Of a stretch of 64,000 nt of DNA, positions 62,671 through 64,000 are shown piece by piece. Location of the stretch: positions 1 through 64,000 of the forward strand of contig JAUNSJ010000014.1 of NCBI GenBank assembly GCA_030539295.1, written 5' to 3'. The position numbers and the translations under genes are program-made. How positions within the stretch are numbered: position 1 is the stretch's first letter; each line of letters begins with the position of its first letter. This DNA is from Planctomycetia bacterium. GTDB taxonomy: Bacteria > Planctomycetota > Planctomycetia > Pirellulales > Thermoguttaceae. The notes beneath the pieces are model-generated. The model had not been told where the DNA came from. It made no database searches and saw only the letters and a program-made list of their open reading frames with translations.

Positions 62671-63543
62671 ATGGTCGAAGAACCGATACCAACGCGTAAT
62701 CATCCGAGTCGCTTCGGAATACTCAAATATGCCTACCCGGTGATAAGTCGCCGGGCAGGTGGTGTATCCATTGGTATCAACTTAAGTCCAAACCACGAAT
62801 GCACTTTTCGTTGTCTCTACTGTCAGGTGCCCTCTTTTTGCGCCGCGGATAAAGCGAAACCGCGCGAAGTGGATACGGAGCTTTTAACCGAGGAATTGCG
62901 GTTCATTGCTCACACGGTCCTGACGGGCAGTCTGTTTGACGCCGAACGGTTTCGGCACGTGCCGCAGGAGTCACGCGTTTTACGCGATTTCGCTCTTAGT
63001 GGTGATGGTGAGCCTACTCTGTCACCGTCGTTTCCGGATGCTGTGGCCACACTGGTCAAGGTACGCCGCGAATTGGCGCTGGACTCGCTTAAACTCGTCC
63101 TGATAACCAATGCGACTCGCTTGAACGAGCCGGAAGTTCAAAAATCACTCGAACTGCTTATGAATAACGGCGGCGAAATCTGGGCCAAGCTGGACGCGGG
63201 TACACAAGACGACTATCTTCGCATCAACCGGTCCTCGGTTCCCTTTGACCGTATTTTGTCAAACATTGAAGAAACGGCGCGACGATGGCCGATTTGGATA
63301 CAGACCATGGCACTGCGTCAGTCCGGTCGTACCCCGGAAGTCCACGAATTTGATTCCTATTGCCAGAGAGTTCAGACTCTTCTGGCGGCCGGCGCAAAAA
63401 TACGTGGTATTCAGTTGTACACCGTGGCCCGAACCCCGGCCGATCCGGCTGTTAACGCTCTAACGGACGAGGAGATGGATGCCCTTGCCGCACAGATCAA
63501 GAGACAGACGGGGCTGTTAATAAGGGTGTATTATTCAAAGTAA
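62671..63543 (+). CDS. Radical SAM protein
   Basis: 290 residues. Cluster motif CTFRCLYCQ (CX3CX2C) at ~48-55, then SGDGEPTLS (GGEP-equivalent) and 'LVLITNATRLNEPEV', 'EIWAKLDAGTQDDYLRINR'. This pattern is shared by a family of uncharacterised radical SAM proteins often close to wybutosine-type enzymes. No C-terminal partner cluster. Reaction unknown. It lies 84 bp after ilvC. Confidence 0.85.
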   Translation: MVEEPIPTRNHPSRFGILKYAYPVISRRAGGVSIGINLSPNHECTFRCLYCQVPSFCAADKAKPREVDTELLTEELRFIAHTVLTGSLFDAERFRHVPQESRVLRDFALSGDGEPTLSPSFPDAVATLVKVRRELALDSLKLVLITNATRLNEPEVQKSLELLMNNGGEIWAKLDAGTQDDYLRINRSSVPFDRILSNIEETARRWPIWIQTMALRQSGRTPEVHEFDSYCQRVQTLLAAGAKIRGIQLYTVARTPADPAVNALTDEEMDALAAQIKRQTGLLIRVYYSK

Positions 63544-63756
63544 TTTCATTTTTTTGTGATTTTGTACACTTTTCCTTTTTAAAAAAAGGTAAAATTTTCA
63601 ACAAAATTGCAGAAAAGGGGAGGGAAAAAGGTGTACTGGGGCTGATTTTTTGCGTGAATCGGTTATACTAAGAGAGTAAGGCGATAGCGGGACCAGACGG
63701 GCATCCCGTGAATCGCGGATGTCGAGCCCAGAGAACAGTCGTAAGGAGAAGCAAAG

Positions 63757-64000
63757 ATGCAGATCAACATATCGACACGACATGGAAATTTGTCGGAAGC
63801 GGCCCAGACCAAGATAACCGAGAAGGTTGAGAAGCTTGGTCGATTTATAGAACGGGTAAGCAAGATAGACATCACGGTAGATTTGGAGAAGGCGGACCAA
63901 CCAGCGATATCCCTGGTTGTAACGACGGAACTGAAGAAGGAGTTCAAGGCGGACTACAGCTCGGACAATCTGTACGGTTGCCTTGATCAGGTCATAGACA
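63757..64000 (+). CDS. hpf: Ribosome hibernation promoting factor, N-terminal part (cut by window edge)
   Basis: ATG 63757 with AAGGAG nine bases upstream; the frame stays open to the window end (81 codons). The visible part (MQINISTRHGNLSEAAQTKITEKVEKLGRF…KIDITVDLEK…ISLVVTTELKKEFKADYSSDNLYGCLDQVID) is the S30AE/RaiA fold: beta-alpha-beta with the 'YGCLDQVID' helix. It binds the 30S subunit to silence ribosomes in stationary phase. Short or long form cannot be told. Confidence 0.88.
   Translation, partial: MQINISTRHGNLSEAAQTKITEKVEKLGRFIERVSKIDITVDLEKADQPAISLVVTTELKKEFKADYSSDNLYGCLDQVID

Noticed and set aside
1..64000. Insertion sequences or prophage
   Set aside because: No transposase, integrase or phage structural protein recognised in any open frame.

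Overview
This window looks like a chromosomal piece of a Planctomycetota bacterium (Pirellulales-like; possibly a glycan-degrading, gut-type lineage, which is inference). The evidence is four DUF1559 prepilin-like genes with the class-typical N-terminal helix, an ECF sigma factor followed by a FecR-LamG membrane protein, a SUMF1 domain fused to a propeller and two CXXCH motifs, several secreted proteins known mainly from planctomycetes, and a tmRNA whose tag (AEPKFAMAA) resembles planctomycete tags as I remember them. An autotransporter-type beta-barrel protein indicates an outer membrane. tRNA-Lys and the tmRNA have no encoded CCA.

Layout. 0-8 kb: an amino-sugar/glycan locus on the minus strand (MurQ-like SIS protein, DUF1559, lipoprotein, start of a secreted protein cut by the window edge), then a DUF4886 SGNH protein and a XylR/AraC regulator on plus, then queE and a ROK sugar kinase. 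8-12 kb: DnaJ-type co-chaperone, HtrA protease, Ca/Na antiporter, DUF486 membrane protein. 12-14 kb: second DUF1559-lipoprotein pair. 14-22 kb: thyX, DsbD-type reductase, FHA-GAF-PP2C phosphatase, RRM protein, tmRNA, Dabb protein, accA. 22-29 kb: the large propeller/CXXCH/SUMF1 protein, folD, STN-like protein, small lipoprotein. 28.6-33.8 kb: minus-strand operon of ECF sigma, FecR-LamG, DUF1559, lipoprotein and beta-helix enzyme. 34-40 kb: conserved secreted protein, rsmG, large lipoprotein. 40-44.4 kb: fourth DUF1559-lipoprotein cassette with a sialidase, then an SGNH hydrolase behind a perfect sigma-70 promoter. 44.7-50 kb: a repeat-rich thioredoxin-like protein whose 3' end is duplicated 3 kb away around an AT-rich insert. 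50-57 kb: GAF protein, ketosynthase homologue lacking active-site residues, tRNA-Lys, nucleotidyltransferase, hypotheticals. 57-64 kb: autotransporter, ilvN, ilvC, radical SAM protein, and the start of a ribosome hibernation factor.

How the genes fit together. Housekeeping genes (thyX, folD, accA, ilvN, ilvC, rsmG, queE, ssrA, hpf) are mixed with secreted and envelope functions. The recurring accessory theme is DUF1559 pseudopilin, then a small Ig/carboxypeptidase-regulatory-like lipoprotein, then (in three of four cases) a secreted protein such as a sialidase or beta-helix enzyme.

The most striking signal is that two of the four DUF1559 genes carry a run of 9 or 12 G between a well-placed ATG/Shine-Dalgarno and the prepilin helix. 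In both, the run length puts the ATG out of frame so that only a 17-residue peptide would be made. Slipped-strand phase variation, transcriptional slippage and sequencing error are the competing explanations.
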